DNA of 42,983 nucleotides. It comes from an uncultured Opitutales bacterium (GTDB taxonomy: Bacteria; Verrucomicrobiota; Verrucomicrobiia; Opitutales; UBA2995). The DNA lies in NCBI GenBank assembly GCA_938075565.1, contig CALJGU010000064.1, positions 1 through 42,983 of the forward strand. Direction: 5' to 3'. The number at the start of each line of letters is the position of its first letter. Within the stretch, counting starts at the first letter, position 1. This document shows positions 18,057 through 27,577 of this stretch, piece by piece. Below the pieces are notes generated by a model. The model had not been told where the DNA came from. It saw nothing but the letters and a program-made list of their open reading frames with translations, and did no database searches. The position numbers were made by a program, and so were the translations under genes.

Positions 18057-20561
18057 ATGACGAATTTGAATAAACAATCTCTCCCAATAGTCCCTGGACT
18101 TGAGCTTTTATGGAGAGATACGAGATTGGCCTTTCGGCTCTTACTCAAAAACCCCGGGTTTTCTTCGGTGGCATTGTTGACCTTAGCACTTGGGATTGGG
18201 GCAACCAGTATTGTATTCACTATCGTTAATGGTGTATTGCTTCAGCCGTTGGACTACCCGCACTCAGATCGCATAGTCAATGTGTGGGAGGGGAGTTTTG
18301 AGGATGGCTTTACCTATGGTTATCAGGATCAAACATCGCCGGCGAATTTTATGGACTGGCGGCGTGAGAACACTGTGTTTGAGTCAATCGCGCTCTGGGC
18401 CAACTTCTCGGGACAATCGACACGGAGTTTTATCTATACGGAAGGGAATGAGGCTTACAATCTCACGGGTCGTTTTGTTTCGACGAACTTTTTCAAGGTG
18501 TTCGGTTTATCACCCTTGGTGGGGCGTTCCTTTTTACCAGAGGAAGAACTGCCGGGAGCACCCCGAGTAGTCGTCATAAGTCATCGTCTGTGGACTCAGT
18601 TTTTTGAGAACGATACGGCCATCATTGGAAAGAGCATTCGCTTGGAGAACAATGGGCGGTTTTCTTATGAAATCATCGGTGTTATGCCCGAAGGATTTCG
18701 GTTTGGAGGATCTGATGTCTGGGTGTCATTGGGGCATATGCCGGAATCCATATATCGACGAGGAGGCAATATCATGTCGGTTATCGGACGGTTGAAAGAG
18801 GGAGTAACGCTTGAAAAAGCGAGGTCGGCTATGAACGTGATTCAATGGCGTATTCATGATGAGTTTAAAGGGTTGGAAGCTTACCGTTCGGGATGGAAGA
18901 TTGAGCCAAACATCGATCTGGAGCCGATGTTGGATTCGGTGGTATCCAATGTTCGACCCTCTCTGATGCTTTTTATGGGCGCAGTATGCCTGTTGCTGCT
19001 TATTGCGGTGGCCAACGTAGCCAATCTGCTGCTTTCGCGTGCCCTAACTCGGCAGCGGGAAATGTCGGTGCGAGCGGCTTTGGGAGCTCAACGTTGGCAC
19101 CTGATCAAACAATTACTATCTGAAAGCATGGTGCTGGCGCTGATCGGTGGAGCCATGGGACTAATCATAGCCTGGCTAGGGTTACAGCTTGTCATGCAAT
19201 TCCATGCAGGGGCCATTCCTCGTGCCACCGACGTTGGTATCGATCTTAAGGTCCTTGTGTTTTCAGTGGTCGTGTCGTTGGCAACTGCGGTGCTCTTTGG
19301 TTTTGCGCCCGCATTGCAAACATCGAAACCGGATTTGAACGATGCTTTGCGTCAAGGAGCCAACCGACTGACTAGTGATCGCTCGCACAATCTGGTGCGT
19401 AGTTCGTTTACGGTAATTCAGGTTGCCTTGGCATTTACTTTGTTGATCGGAGCAGGATTGCTGATTCAGAGTTTTAATCGTATACAAAAAATAGATACGG
19501 GTTACACTGCTGGTAATTTGTTAACCGTTATGGTAACCATGAAGGGTGCTATATACGACGGCCCAGAAAAGCGGGTGGCGTTTCTACAACAACTAATCGA
19601 TGAAATGAAGGGCACGTCGGGTGTCGAAGCGGCCTCAGCCGTATCTGTATTGCCCACAGGCAAAGGCTGGCCGTATCCCTATACCCGATCCGATCAACCA
19701 GTCCCTCAACCGAAGGACCGGCCACGTGCAGATCTTCGTTCGGTAACGGCAGACTATCATGAGACTTATGGTATAGAGGTCTTGCAAGGTCGTCCCTTCA
19801 ATAGGCAGGACACTTGGCGATCGGAGAAAGTCGTCATGGTCAATGAAACCTTCGATAAAACAGCCTTTCCAGATGAGGATGCCTTGGGGAAGCACATCCG
19901 CTATTTCGGTAAGGACTGGCGGATCATTGGTGTGTACGCGGATATTAAGAATGTCGGTCTTACCAAGGAAACTAGTCCGGGGGTTAACTTACCGATTGCG
20001 CAATGGCCGGGTAACGATGCCAAGTCGGTTTACCTGACGCTTCGAACGCAATCGGATCCTCTTAGCTTGGCACCCATCGTGTCGGAAAAAGTGCGGGAGC
20101 TGAATCCGGAACAGCCGCTTAACCAGTTTCAGCTAATGGAAACTTATCTTGATAATAGTACGGCGATTGATCGGTTTCGTTCGATATTGATTGGCCTCTT
20201 CGCAGTTGCTGCCCTTGTTCTGGCAAGTATTGGGATCTATGGTGTTATTGCTTATTCGGTAGAACAAAGGACTCACGAAATGGGTATACGCCTGGCACTT
20301 GGATCGAAGCGTAGTAGCTTGATCTGGATTATTCTTCAGCAAGGCTTAAAAATGACTCTGGCAGGGGTTGCGTTGGGATTGGTTGGCAGTTGGATCCTCA
20401 GTCGAGTTATTTCCAGTCAACTATACGGAGTTACCTCATCTGACCTGCGTACCTACCTGGTCGTCGCTATTGTTCTCGTTTGTGTGAGTTTAACAGCCTG
20501 CATAGTGCCTGCCATGCGAGCAATGCGTGTGAGCCCTATGCAATCTCTGCGAGCTGAATGA
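18057..20561 (+). CDS. ADOP-type ABC transporter permease (MacB/FtsX duplicated)
   Basis: This permease of about 834 residues has two MacB periplasmic core domains and two FtsX membrane units, the layout of 'acidobacterial duplicated orphan permeases'. The start motif LLWRDTRLAFRLLLKNPGFSSVALLTLALGIGATSIVF is the hallmark of the N-terminal unit. The first FtsX unit includes VANLLLSRALTRQREMSVRAALGA; the second includes EQRTHEMGIRLALGSKRSSLIWIILQQG. I chose the ATG at 18057 rather than 18009, which lies next to the partial repeat. No ATPase gene is beside it, as usual for this group. It may act in lipoprotein or small-molecule export; the function is unproven. Confidence 0.87.
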   Translation: MTNLNKQSLPIVPGLELLWRDTRLAFRLLLKNPGFSSVALLTLALGIGATSIVFTIVNGVLLQPLDYPHSDRIVNVWEGSFEDGFTYGYQDQTSPANFMDWRRENTVFESIALWANFSGQSTRSFIYTEGNEAYNLTGRFVSTNFFKVFGLSPLVGRSFLPEEELPGAPRVVVISHRLWTQFFENDTAIIGKSIRLENNGRFSYEIIGVMPEGFRFGGSDVWVSLGHMPESIYRRGGNIMSVIGRLKEGVTLEKARSAMNVIQWRIHDEFKGLEAYRSGWKIEPNIDLEPMLDSVVSNVRPSLMLFMGAVCLLLLIAVANVANLLLSRALTRQREMSVRAALGAQRWHLIKQLLSESMVLALIGGAMGLIIAWLGLQLVMQFHAGAIPRATDVGIDLKVLVFSVVVSLATAVLFGFAPALQTSKPDLNDALRQGANRLTSDRSHNLVRSSFTVIQVALAFTLLIGAGLLIQSFNRIQKIDTGYTAGNLLTVMVTMKGAIYDGPEKRVAFLQQLIDEMKGTSGVEAASAVSVLPTGKGWPYPYTRSDQPVPQPKDRPRADLRSVTADYHETYGIEVLQGRPFNRQDTWRSEKVVMVNETFDKTAFPDEDALGKHIRYFGKDWRIIGVYADIKNVGLTKETSPGVNLPIAQWPGNDAKSVYLTLRTQSDPLSLAPIVSEKVRELNPEQPLNQFQLMETYLDNSTAIDRFRSILIGLFAVAALVLASIGIYGVIAYSVEQRTHEMGIRLALGSKRSSLIWIILQQGLKMTLAGVALGLVGSWILSRVISSQLYGVTSSDLRTYLVVAIVLVCVSLTACIVPAMRAMRVSPMQSLRAE

Positions 20562-20676
20562 TTCAGTTTCTATATCGTCGCATTGATGATTAATTCTGGC
20601 TATCAAGTACACCGTTAACCAAAAAAGAGGTTTCGTTTTGATTCCAGCCAGTGTTGGCTGTCGGGATTACCCTAAG

Positions 20677-21768
20677 ATGAAGTTATTGATCCCAGTTTTT
20701 CTGCTATCTGCGTTGTTACTTGCTTCCTGTACCAAGCAGAAAAAAATACCTGATTTCAAAATTGAATTCGGAAAGGTGTCGCGTGAGTCAGTTTTTGTAA
20801 GTGACGAGCTCAGTATTTGGGGAGGATCCCTGATGAAAGGTGAGGATGGACTCTATCATATGTTTTATTCGAGGTGGCCCAAGGCTCCGGGGTGGGTATG
20901 GGTATCTCATTCCGAGGTTGCGCATGCAGTATCCGAGTCGCCCTTTGGTCCATTTGAACACCGAGATGTTGCGCTACCAGTCAGAGGAGAAGAATTTTGG
21001 GATGGGCTTTGCACTCACAATCCTACGATCCACAAGTTCGATGGGAAATACTACCTCTATTATATGGGGAATACCGGGGATGGAAAATTGCTTGGGAGTC
21101 CCGGGAAGGAGCAACTGAATTGGGGGCATCGTAATAATCAACGCATTGGTGTTGCCGTTGCTGATAGTCCGGAAGGACCCTGGAAACGGTTTGATAAACC
21201 AGTAATGGATATCAGCTCCAATGACGATGCCTGGGATTCATTGATGACATCAAATCCTTCCGTATGCCGTCGACCTGACGGTGGTTATCTTATGGTCTAT
21301 AAAGCCGCAGGTAAAAAATTTGATCTACCTCAAGGTGGCCCCGTCGTTCACTGTATCGCCACAGCGGATAGTCCGACTGGTCCGTTTACGAAATATCCAG
21401 ATCCGGTCTTTTTGTTCGAAGGAGAACGGTTCCCTGCAGAGGACCCTTACATCTGGTATCAGGATGGCAGGTACAGGGCGATTGTGAAACGGATCAAGCA
21501 CATCGAAAACAAACGAGTGTTTTCACTGGTTCACTATGACTCGGTGGACGGTTTCGATTGGCAGCCCGGTAAATACCATGATGTCTCAGAACGGACGGTT
21601 ATTTGGGAGGATGGAGAAGTGCAGCAGTTAAATCACTTAGAGCGACCGCAAGTGTTTATTGAAGATGGTGAGCCAGTGGCTTTGCTGTGCGCCACCGATA
21701 CTTATGACGAAAAACGAGTTCGTCATTCCTTCAATATGCAAATTCCACTAAATATTACAAAAGAGTAA
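20677..21768 (+). CDS. GH43/GH117-like five-bladed propeller lipoprotein
   Basis: The ATG at 20677 gives a lipoprotein signal ending LLASC (Cys18); an upstream in-frame start at 20638 is less likely. The protein of 363 residues has propeller motifs common to GH43, GH117 and related families: IWGGSLMKGEDGLYHMFYSRWP, THNPTIHKFDGKYYLYYMGN, DAWDSLMTSNPSVCRRPDGGYLMVYK, and PAEDPYIWYQDGRYRAIVK. Acidic catalytic residues (for example Asp in KGEDG and Glu/Asp in PAEDP) are plausible but not certain. It would cleave an alpha- or beta-linked oligosaccharide at the cell surface. The following genes start 9 and 7 bases apart, forming a tight three-gene unit. Confidence 0.75.
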   Translation: MKLLIPVFLLSALLLASCTKQKKIPDFKIEFGKVSRESVFVSDELSIWGGSLMKGEDGLYHMFYSRWPKAPGWVWVSHSEVAHAVSESPFGPFEHRDVALPVRGEEFWDGLCTHNPTIHKFDGKYYLYYMGNTGDGKLLGSPGKEQLNWGHRNNQRIGVAVADSPEGPWKRFDKPVMDISSNDDAWDSLMTSNPSVCRRPDGGYLMVYKAAGKKFDLPQGGPVVHCIATADSPTGPFTKYPDPVFLFEGERFPAEDPYIWYQDGRYRAIVKRIKHIENKRVFSLVHYDSVDGFDWQPGKYHDVSERTVIWEDGEVQQLNHLERPQVFIEDGEPVALLCATDTYDEKRVRHSFNMQIPLNITKE

Positions 21769-21777
21769 TACATCGAA

Positions 21778-22665
21778 ATGAAAGTCTTAGTAACAGGAGC
21801 AACCGGTCGACTTGGTAGTTGTGTGTGTCGATTACTGGTTGAGCAAAACATTGATTTTGTTGCGGTTGATCGCGTTTCGAGTGACAGCGCAGACTATCCC
21901 GTGCAGATAGTAGATCTTTCCATTGCTGAAACGGTAGACCACTTTTTGGAAGGAGTGGATGTATTGGTGCACCTTGCAAATTATACCAATTTTGATAGCG
22001 CTGCTGCAGAAGAAGTATACTCAACTAATGTCTGCATAAACATGCAGGTGTTCTCGGCCGCTGCCAGGCAGGGGTGCCGGCGCATAATCTTTGCAAGTTC
22101 GGTACAGGTTTTGGATGGACAATTACCCACTATGGATAGGATGTCGCATCCCTGTTTTCTTCCTTATCTTCCATTAGATTCTGAGATGCCATCCATTCCA
22201 CGTAACAGCTATGGACTGAGTAAGCAGGCTGGTGAGGATATGTTGGAATACTTCTCTGAAACTGCTGACCTGACGTGTATCGCAATTCGTTTTCCGCTGC
22301 TTATAGATTCCGCAATGCTTGAAAGCTCCATCGGGCAAGGAGGCATGCCGCGTGGAAATCCCTACGATGCCTACACCTACCTTCCAGTTTACTCAGCAGC
22401 GGAGGCAGTCATATGTGCATCTCAGGCTGATTTAAAAGGCTATCAATGTTATTTTGTCGCCTCTAAGGATAATCTGGAACAGAAAACAGCCCAGGAAGTC
22501 ATTGCTGAGGGTTTACAGGATGTTCCCTGCAAAAAGCCTGTTGAAGAACTCGACTCACTGGTGGATTGTTCCCGCGTTGAAGCTGAACTGGGTTGGCGAC
22601 AACCGCAATCCATGCAAGAGTCTTACGAGGCCTATGGATCTCGAGAAACCGCTAAACCTTACTAA
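21778..22665 (+). CDS. NAD-dependent epimerase/dehydratase (extended SDR)
   Basis: This 295-residue cytoplasmic enzyme starts with the nucleotide-binding loop GATGRLG at residues 7-13. It has the SDR catalytic Tyr and Lys in YGLSK, with a Ser in IFASSVQV upstream. It probably epimerises or reduces a sugar or sugar nucleotide derived from the glycan. It lies between a cell-surface glycosidase and a secreted sulfatase in the same operon, 9 bases after the first and 7 before the second. Substrate unknown. Confidence 0.85.
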   Translation: MKVLVTGATGRLGSCVCRLLVEQNIDFVAVDRVSSDSADYPVQIVDLSIAETVDHFLEGVDVLVHLANYTNFDSAAAEEVYSTNVCINMQVFSAAARQGCRRIIFASSVQVLDGQLPTMDRMSHPCFLPYLPLDSEMPSIPRNSYGLSKQAGEDMLEYFSETADLTCIAIRFPLLIDSAMLESSIGQGGMPRGNPYDAYTYLPVYSAAEAVICASQADLKGYQCYFVASKDNLEQKTAQEVIAEGLQDVPCKKPVEELDSLVDCSRVEAELGWRQPQSMQESYEAYGSRETAKPY

Positions 22666-22672
22666 TTGTTAC

Positions 22673-24211
22673 GTGAAAACTATTTTCTTATTCTTAACCC
22701 TATTTGTACCCGTAATGACGGTACATTTGTTTGGCGCGTCGCGTCCCAATGTGGTAATTATTCTTGCTGACGACCTGGGCATTGGCGACGTGTCTGCCTA
22801 CAATGAAGATTCTGCATGGGAAACGCCAAATATTGATAAACTGGCTGCCTCTGGCATGTCTTTTTCCGACGCGCATACGGGAGCTGCTCTTTGCACGCCG
22901 ACTAGATACGGGATTCTTACTGGTAGATACGCTTGGCGAACTACGCTCAAGAGCGCGGGTTATAATGGCTACTCTTCCCCTTTGATTGAGGATGAACGAT
23001 TTACCATCGCTGAGCTTTTTAAAGGGGAGGGGTATCAGACAGCCATCGTTGGCAAATGGCATGTAGGTTGGAACTGGCAGCTTAAAGGTTCACAAATGGA
23101 AACCTTCGATGATCGGACCGTTCCAGTGATTGATTTTAGTCAGCCGATTAAGAACGGTCCAGAGTCACAGGGCTTTATTTATTCGTATGGGACTTTGGCA
23201 TCTTTGTCTTCGCCACCTTTTGTGTGGGTTGAAAATAGTATGCCAACTGCCATTCCTTCGGATATTTCAGTCAATTACGACGAGAAGGCCTTCTGGAGAA
23301 AAGGCCCCAAGGCTGATAACTTTGATCACGTGGAAGTCCTGGGCGATATCACCGATCGATCGATCGAGTATATCGGCGAACAGTCGGGAACGGACGATCC
23401 CTTCTTTCTCTATGTTGCCATGACGGCTCCCCACGCCCCCATCATCCCCAAGTCAGAATGGATTGGGAAAAGTAATGTCAGTGCTTACGGTGACTTTGTT
23501 CTTCAAGTGGATTACGAGGTGGGACGGATCGTCAATGCGATCACGAATAATGAGCGACTCGAGAATACCTTGATCTTCTTTACGAGTGACAATGGGCAGT
23601 CACCGCGAGCCGACTTCGATGACGATGAACTGCCACTCGCCAATCACAAAGGCAGTTACATCTACCGAGGGAAAAAGTTTGATATCTTTGAGGGAGGTCA
23701 CCGGGTGCCTTTTATTGCTTCCTGGCCAGGTAAGATTGAAAAGGGCTCGAGCTCAGATGAAATAATTTGCACCACCGATTTCATGGCCACAGCGGCGGAT
23801 ATGTTGGATGTTGGATATAAAGATAACACGGCCGAAGACAGTATTAGCTTTCTACCGGTATTGATGGGAGAGAAATACAATCAGCCTTTGCGTGAAGCTA
23901 CGGTTCATCACTCAAGTGACGGTCGCTTTGCCATTCGCCAAGGCGATTGGAAACTCATCCTTTGGCCTGGTTCGGGTGGTTGGGCCTTTCCGGCAACCGA
24001 GGAAGACATGAAGGGGTTGCCCGAATTCCAACTTTATAACCTTGTGAAAGATCCTGGTGAAACGACCAACCTTGTTTCCAAATACCCTAAACGCGTAACA
24101 GCGATGAAAACGTTATTGGAACAATACGTGAGTGAGGGTCGGAGTACTCCTGGCAAAGCTCAGAAGAATGATGGGGCTAAAACTTGGCCTGAGCTGGATT
24201 GGATGAATTGA
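22673..24211 (+). CDS. Secreted type I sulfatase (sulfatase 3)
   Basis: A GTG at 22673 gives a signal peptide (KTIFLFLTLF to LFGAS) directly before the conserved RPNVVIILADDLG. Longer in-frame starts (22454, 22633) overlap the epimerase gene, and the ATG at 22715 would leave too short a signal. The formylglycine motif is CTPTR with Cys74 from the chosen start, a variant of CxPxR. Other features are GKWHVG, APHAPIIPK, TSDNGQS and GKKFDIFEGGHRVP. The product has 512 residues. Its translation is likely coupled to the epimerase. The gene ends one base before the stop of the convergent enolase-superfamily gene. Confidence 0.9.
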   Translation: MKTIFLFLTLFVPVMTVHLFGASRPNVVIILADDLGIGDVSAYNEDSAWETPNIDKLAASGMSFSDAHTGAALCTPTRYGILTGRYAWRTTLKSAGYNGYSSPLIEDERFTIAELFKGEGYQTAIVGKWHVGWNWQLKGSQMETFDDRTVPVIDFSQPIKNGPESQGFIYSYGTLASLSSPPFVWVENSMPTAIPSDISVNYDEKAFWRKGPKADNFDHVEVLGDITDRSIEYIGEQSGTDDPFFLYVAMTAPHAPIIPKSEWIGKSNVSAYGDFVLQVDYEVGRIVNAITNNERLENTLIFFTSDNGQSPRADFDDDELPLANHKGSYIYRGKKFDIFEGGHRVPFIASWPGKIEKGSSSDEIICTTDFMATAADMLDVGYKDNTAEDSISFLPVLMGEKYNQPLREATVHHSSDGRFAIRQGDWKLILWPGSGGWAFPATEEDMKGLPEFQLYNLVKDPGETTNLVSKYPKRVTAMKTLLEQYVSEGRSTPGKAQKNDGAKTWPELDWMN

Positions 24212-24212
24212 T

Positions 24213-25379
24213 TTACCCTCTGCGGTGTTTCTCGATCGCCTCATCATCCAGAGTAACCCCAAGTCCCGGTTTGGTCGGCACCTTATAGAGGCCGTCCTTC
24301 ATGGTGAAGGGTTCCGTCATCAGATCATCTTGGATGACGTGGGTGATGCTCACGCAATGTTCAACACCTGGGAAGGCTGCTGCCTGATGAGCCTGGAAAA
24401 CTTGAGCTACGCCTGTGAAAATGCTGTGTTGGAGCCAGATAGGAATCCCGGTCACTTCGGCCATGAGGGCGCGCTGCACAAAACTCTTTCCGATAGGACC
24501 GCCGACTACAAAAGCATCCAGTAGCTTTTCGCGAACGAAAGGCATCGGGTCTTTCGGCATATGTTCAGCGAGCTTGAGCGGAAAACGACCTTTGAGTTGG
24601 CGAAACGGTTCAATGGTGTAGCGCTCACAGGGTGTCTCGATAGCGAAATACTGAGGAAAGCGTGTGAGTCGTTGCCCGTATTTAATCGCCCGCTCAGGGG
24701 TTACCCAAGTGCTGTTCGTATCCGCCCAGATTTTTAGGTCCTCGGGTACATTTGAGGTAACCGCTTCGGCTTGTTCCACCGGATCTTCGAAGTCCCGGGC
24801 TTTTACTTTGTGCACGCGATAGCCCAAGTCGTAGCCCAGTTTTGCTTCCGATGCCATTAAGTCGGGAGGGAAGCACTGACTCCACCAACTTTGAACGATG
24901 TGTGTTTTTGGTGCTGGTGCAAATAAGCGAGACACGGGTAGGCCGGCAGCTTGACCGATCAGGTCGTAAACAGCCATCAGGATGCCACCCAAGCTGTCAT
25001 CCAGTAGAAACTCCCAGGGGGATCGACCGATTAATCGTTTACAAATGGCTTCCGCTTTCGGAACGCTTCCGAGTGAGTCCTCCACATTGAGAAGGGCGTC
25101 TCCCACTCCCACTAGCCCTTCATCAGTATATAGTTTTACTAGGGTTGAATCGTAGTAGTCGCGATTGATGCCTTGTTGGCGGTATACCTCCGCGAACACC
25201 TCCCTGACTCGTTCATGCATGTGAACTCGAACGGGAATGATTTCAAATCGAGTGATACGCTGACTCGTTGCGGAAACAGGAGTTGCGGCATAGACACGCC
25301 CAAGTGCGAGGTGTGTGGCTGCCAGTCCTCCACTAGCGGCGAGCAATCTCAAAACATTACGACGTGAATACCTGCGCAT
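24213..25379 (-). CDS. Tat-exported enolase-superfamily (mandelate racemase-like) enzyme
   Basis: This 388-residue protein opens with a twin-arginine signal (SRRNVLRLLAASGG). The MR/MLE-type barrel is supported by KVKAR (Lys191, Lys193), Asp220 in WADTN, Glu248 in AIETPCE and Glu272 in LAEH, which fit the Lys base pair and three metal carboxylates. Such enzymes abstract a proton next to a carboxylate and commonly dehydrate sugar acids. Export with Tat would fit a protein folded with Mg before transport, which is unusual for this family; most members are cytoplasmic. The FAD oxidoreductase gene lies 48 bases upstream on the same strand. Confidence 0.85.
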   Translation of the reverse strand: MRRYSRRNVLRLLAASGGLAATHLALGRVYAATPVSATSQRITRFEIIPVRVHMHERVREVFAEVYRQQGINRDYYDSTLVKLYTDEGLVGVGDALLNVEDSLGSVPKAEAICKRLIGRSPWEFLLDDSLGGILMAVYDLIGQAAGLPVSRLFAPAPKTHIVQSWWSQCFPPDLMASEAKLGYDLGYRVHKVKARDFEDPVEQAEAVTSNVPEDLKIWADTNSTWVTPERAIKYGQRLTRFPQYFAIETPCERYTIEPFRQLKGRFPLKLAEHMPKDPMPFVREKLLDAFVVGGPIGKSFVQRALMAEVTGIPIWLQHSIFTGVAQVFQAHQAAAFPGVEHCVSITHVIQDDLMTEPFTMKDGLYKVPTKPGLGVTLDDEAIEKHRRG

Positions 25380-25427
25380 AGCTTAGAAGGATGCTCCTCT
25401 GAATACTTATGTCAATGGATCAGGATA

Positions 25428-27434
25428 TCAGCTTGGGCCGTAAGCTCTTATCTCGTAGATCCCCACTACTTCGTCTCCATTGCCTTGGTCGACTTGAATG
25501 TGAATAGAGCTTACTTTGATTGGGTCAAAGCTGTGGCGGCGGAGTTTCTGGTAGTTATCCAACACTTTTGCCAACACCGTTTCTTTGCCGTTTTTGTCGA
25601 CGCCAATAACCTGGTAGTCACGAATGGATTCGGGCTGTGCTCCGGAAATCATTTCGTTTTGCAACCAGATTAACGAAGTCATGGTCACATCTCGATGGAG
25701 TCCGGTGTCGTGTGATATTTCAATTTCGCTGATTTCTACGGTTTGCTTCCAGTCGAGCTGTAACCAGATTTTTTGATCTCCCAAAGGTGCCATCCAGCGA
25801 TGCTTATATTCGTCTGGCTTGTCGTAGGTTTGTCCCGAAAGGATATTTTCAGGAGACGTATTGGAAGTAGAGGCAGATGCTGTGACCGTGGCTTTGCGTG
25901 CAAGGTCGGATTTGTCTTCGTTCTTTGCTTTGAGGATCAATGCTCCATCCCGAAGCAGTTGTTGTTGGAGCGCCTTTAAATGTTTCTTGTTTTCTCTGAG
26001 CTTTCTCGGGGGCAAGCCTTTTTCTTGGCATTGGTGTGCTGCGGTGCCTGTGGCTTGTCCAATCACAGCGCAGGTTAGCATGACTCGAAGCGAGGAGAAG
26101 GCTACATGACTTGCGCTGACGTTACGCCCCGCCATGAGGAGGTTGTCCACGTTTTTTGAATACAAGCTTCCAAAGGGAATATTGTAGGCTTCCGGATAAT
26201 TGATCTGTTGTGCTGGACTACGGTCCGTTGCATCGAATCCTTCGGCTGGGTGGTCGTCCAATGACCATCCGCCAAAAGCCACTCCATCACTGAATTGCTT
26301 CCAGTCTCCCGTAACATCTTGTTGAGTCAGAACGGTATCACCTATGAGGCGTCGAGAATCCCGTTTGCCGGGGATCATGCCAACCGTATCGAGTGCCCAG
26401 TTTTTGGCGGAAGGAAAATTGCCGCTGTTTTTTATGTAGTCCCAAACGCCCATTACGATCGATAGGAGCTCAAAGCGTAAGCGTTCGTTATCACGGATGG
26501 TGTCATAAACGCCTCCTAGTTCAATCCACCAATATCCATACTCCCAAGTGTCGGTAGGGGATTCAACACCGCGCAATTTTAAATCTTCACTTCCTATACC
26601 TCGCGCCCAAGAAGGTGCCTGGTAATACATCTCTTTGTCGTGTTCACGTGCTGTAAACAGGATCGATGATCCTTGTGTGCTTCCCAAGGTATCGTAGTCC
26701 GCCAAGGACTCTCCGAATTCTTTGGAGGATTCCCGACCGATTTTAAACTCCGCACCCGCTTCCATGCCCAATCGACTGTCACCTGTCGAATCAACGAACA
26801 CCTTACTGTTTATGTGGTACAAATGTTCGGTCTTATCACAGCGGGCCCAAATAGATGTGATTTTGTCTCCTTCCTTTTCCGCACGGTAGACGGCGGTATC
26901 CAGGAGTAACTTGATATTGGGTTCCCGGATCACCTTGTCGTAGAGCAACAAGTCCCAGATTTCCCAACTGTACTGCTCATTGTGATAGGCGTTCTCCAAA
27001 CAGATTTCTTCAATGATTCCACCTTCCCGAAATCCGAATCGAGATCCCCGTGGATGCATTTTGACCTCGCTACTGGAATTTCCTCCCAGACGACTGCGGT
27101 CCTGAATGAGGATTACTTTCGAGCCCAACCGAGCTGCACTGATGGCTGCACAGACTCCGGCAAGGCCTCCACCGGCAACCAGGACGTCTGACTCGAGGTT
27201 GACCACCCGCATATTGGGATCGGTGGAGGAAACATTCGGCTTCGCATCATCGGGTGCCAACTCATCGATACGAGGTGCTATGTCTTCACGTCGAACAAAG
27301 GGATCGTTTTCCGAGGCCAAAGCCTGTGGCGCTTTGACCAACATGCTATAACCGGTAAATGCTGCTGCTCCTGTCATAAATTTTCTACGACTCCTAATCG
27401 GGATGTCCTGGGATTTTGCGTTTTGTTCGCCCAT
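25428..27434 (-). CDS. Tat-exported FAD-dependent oxidoreductase with discoidin-like C-terminus
   Basis: This 668-residue protein has a twin-arginine motif (SRRKFMTGAAAF) and an FAD Rossmann motif GGGLAG (88-93) followed by ARLG, DRSRLGGNSS and KVFVDSTGDSRLG. It resembles the FAD_oxidored group (PF12831) seen in many polysaccharide-degrading Planctomycetota and Verrucomicrobiota. Residues about 520-668 (ARKATVTASASTSN, KIWLQLDWKQTVEISEIEISHD) form an F5/8 type C-like carbohydrate-binding module. It probably oxidises a sugar derivative outside the cytoplasm. Substrate and electron acceptor are unknown; the adjacent cytochrome-type proteins are candidates. Confidence 0.85.
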   Translation of the reverse strand: MGEQNAKSQDIPIRSRRKFMTGAAAFTGYSMLVKAPQALASENDPFVRREDIAPRIDELAPDDAKPNVSSTDPNMRVVNLESDVLVAGGGLAGVCAAISAARLGSKVILIQDRSRLGGNSSSEVKMHPRGSRFGFREGGIIEEICLENAYHNEQYSWEIWDLLLYDKVIREPNIKLLLDTAVYRAEKEGDKITSIWARCDKTEHLYHINSKVFVDSTGDSRLGMEAGAEFKIGRESSKEFGESLADYDTLGSTQGSSILFTAREHDKEMYYQAPSWARGIGSEDLKLRGVESPTDTWEYGYWWIELGGVYDTIRDNERLRFELLSIVMGVWDYIKNSGNFPSAKNWALDTVGMIPGKRDSRRLIGDTVLTQQDVTGDWKQFSDGVAFGGWSLDDHPAEGFDATDRSPAQQINYPEAYNIPFGSLYSKNVDNLLMAGRNVSASHVAFSSLRVMLTCAVIGQATGTAAHQCQEKGLPPRKLRENKKHLKALQQQLLRDGALILKAKNEDKSDLARKATVTASASTSNTSPENILSGQTYDKPDEYKHRWMAPLGDQKIWLQLDWKQTVEISEIEISHDTGLHRDVTMTSLIWLQNEMISGAQPESIRDYQVIGVDKNGKETVLAKVLDNYQKLRRHSFDPIKVSSIHIQVDQGNGDEVVGIYEIRAYGPS

Positions 27435-27577
27435 GGTATTCTGTCTGATTGAGTATGACCTTCTTCTATTGAAGCTCCAGTTGTTTTCTCTTCAAGTTCC
27501 GTCAGGTAATACAGTAAGGCTTTTTCAATCAATTAGACAGACGGTCAACGGTTGATCAGCTACAATCAAACTCGAGC

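Noticed and set aside
22454-22672. Upstream start for sulfatase 3 inside the epimerase gene
   Set aside because: The extra 73 residues are not sulfatase-like and would bury the signal peptide.
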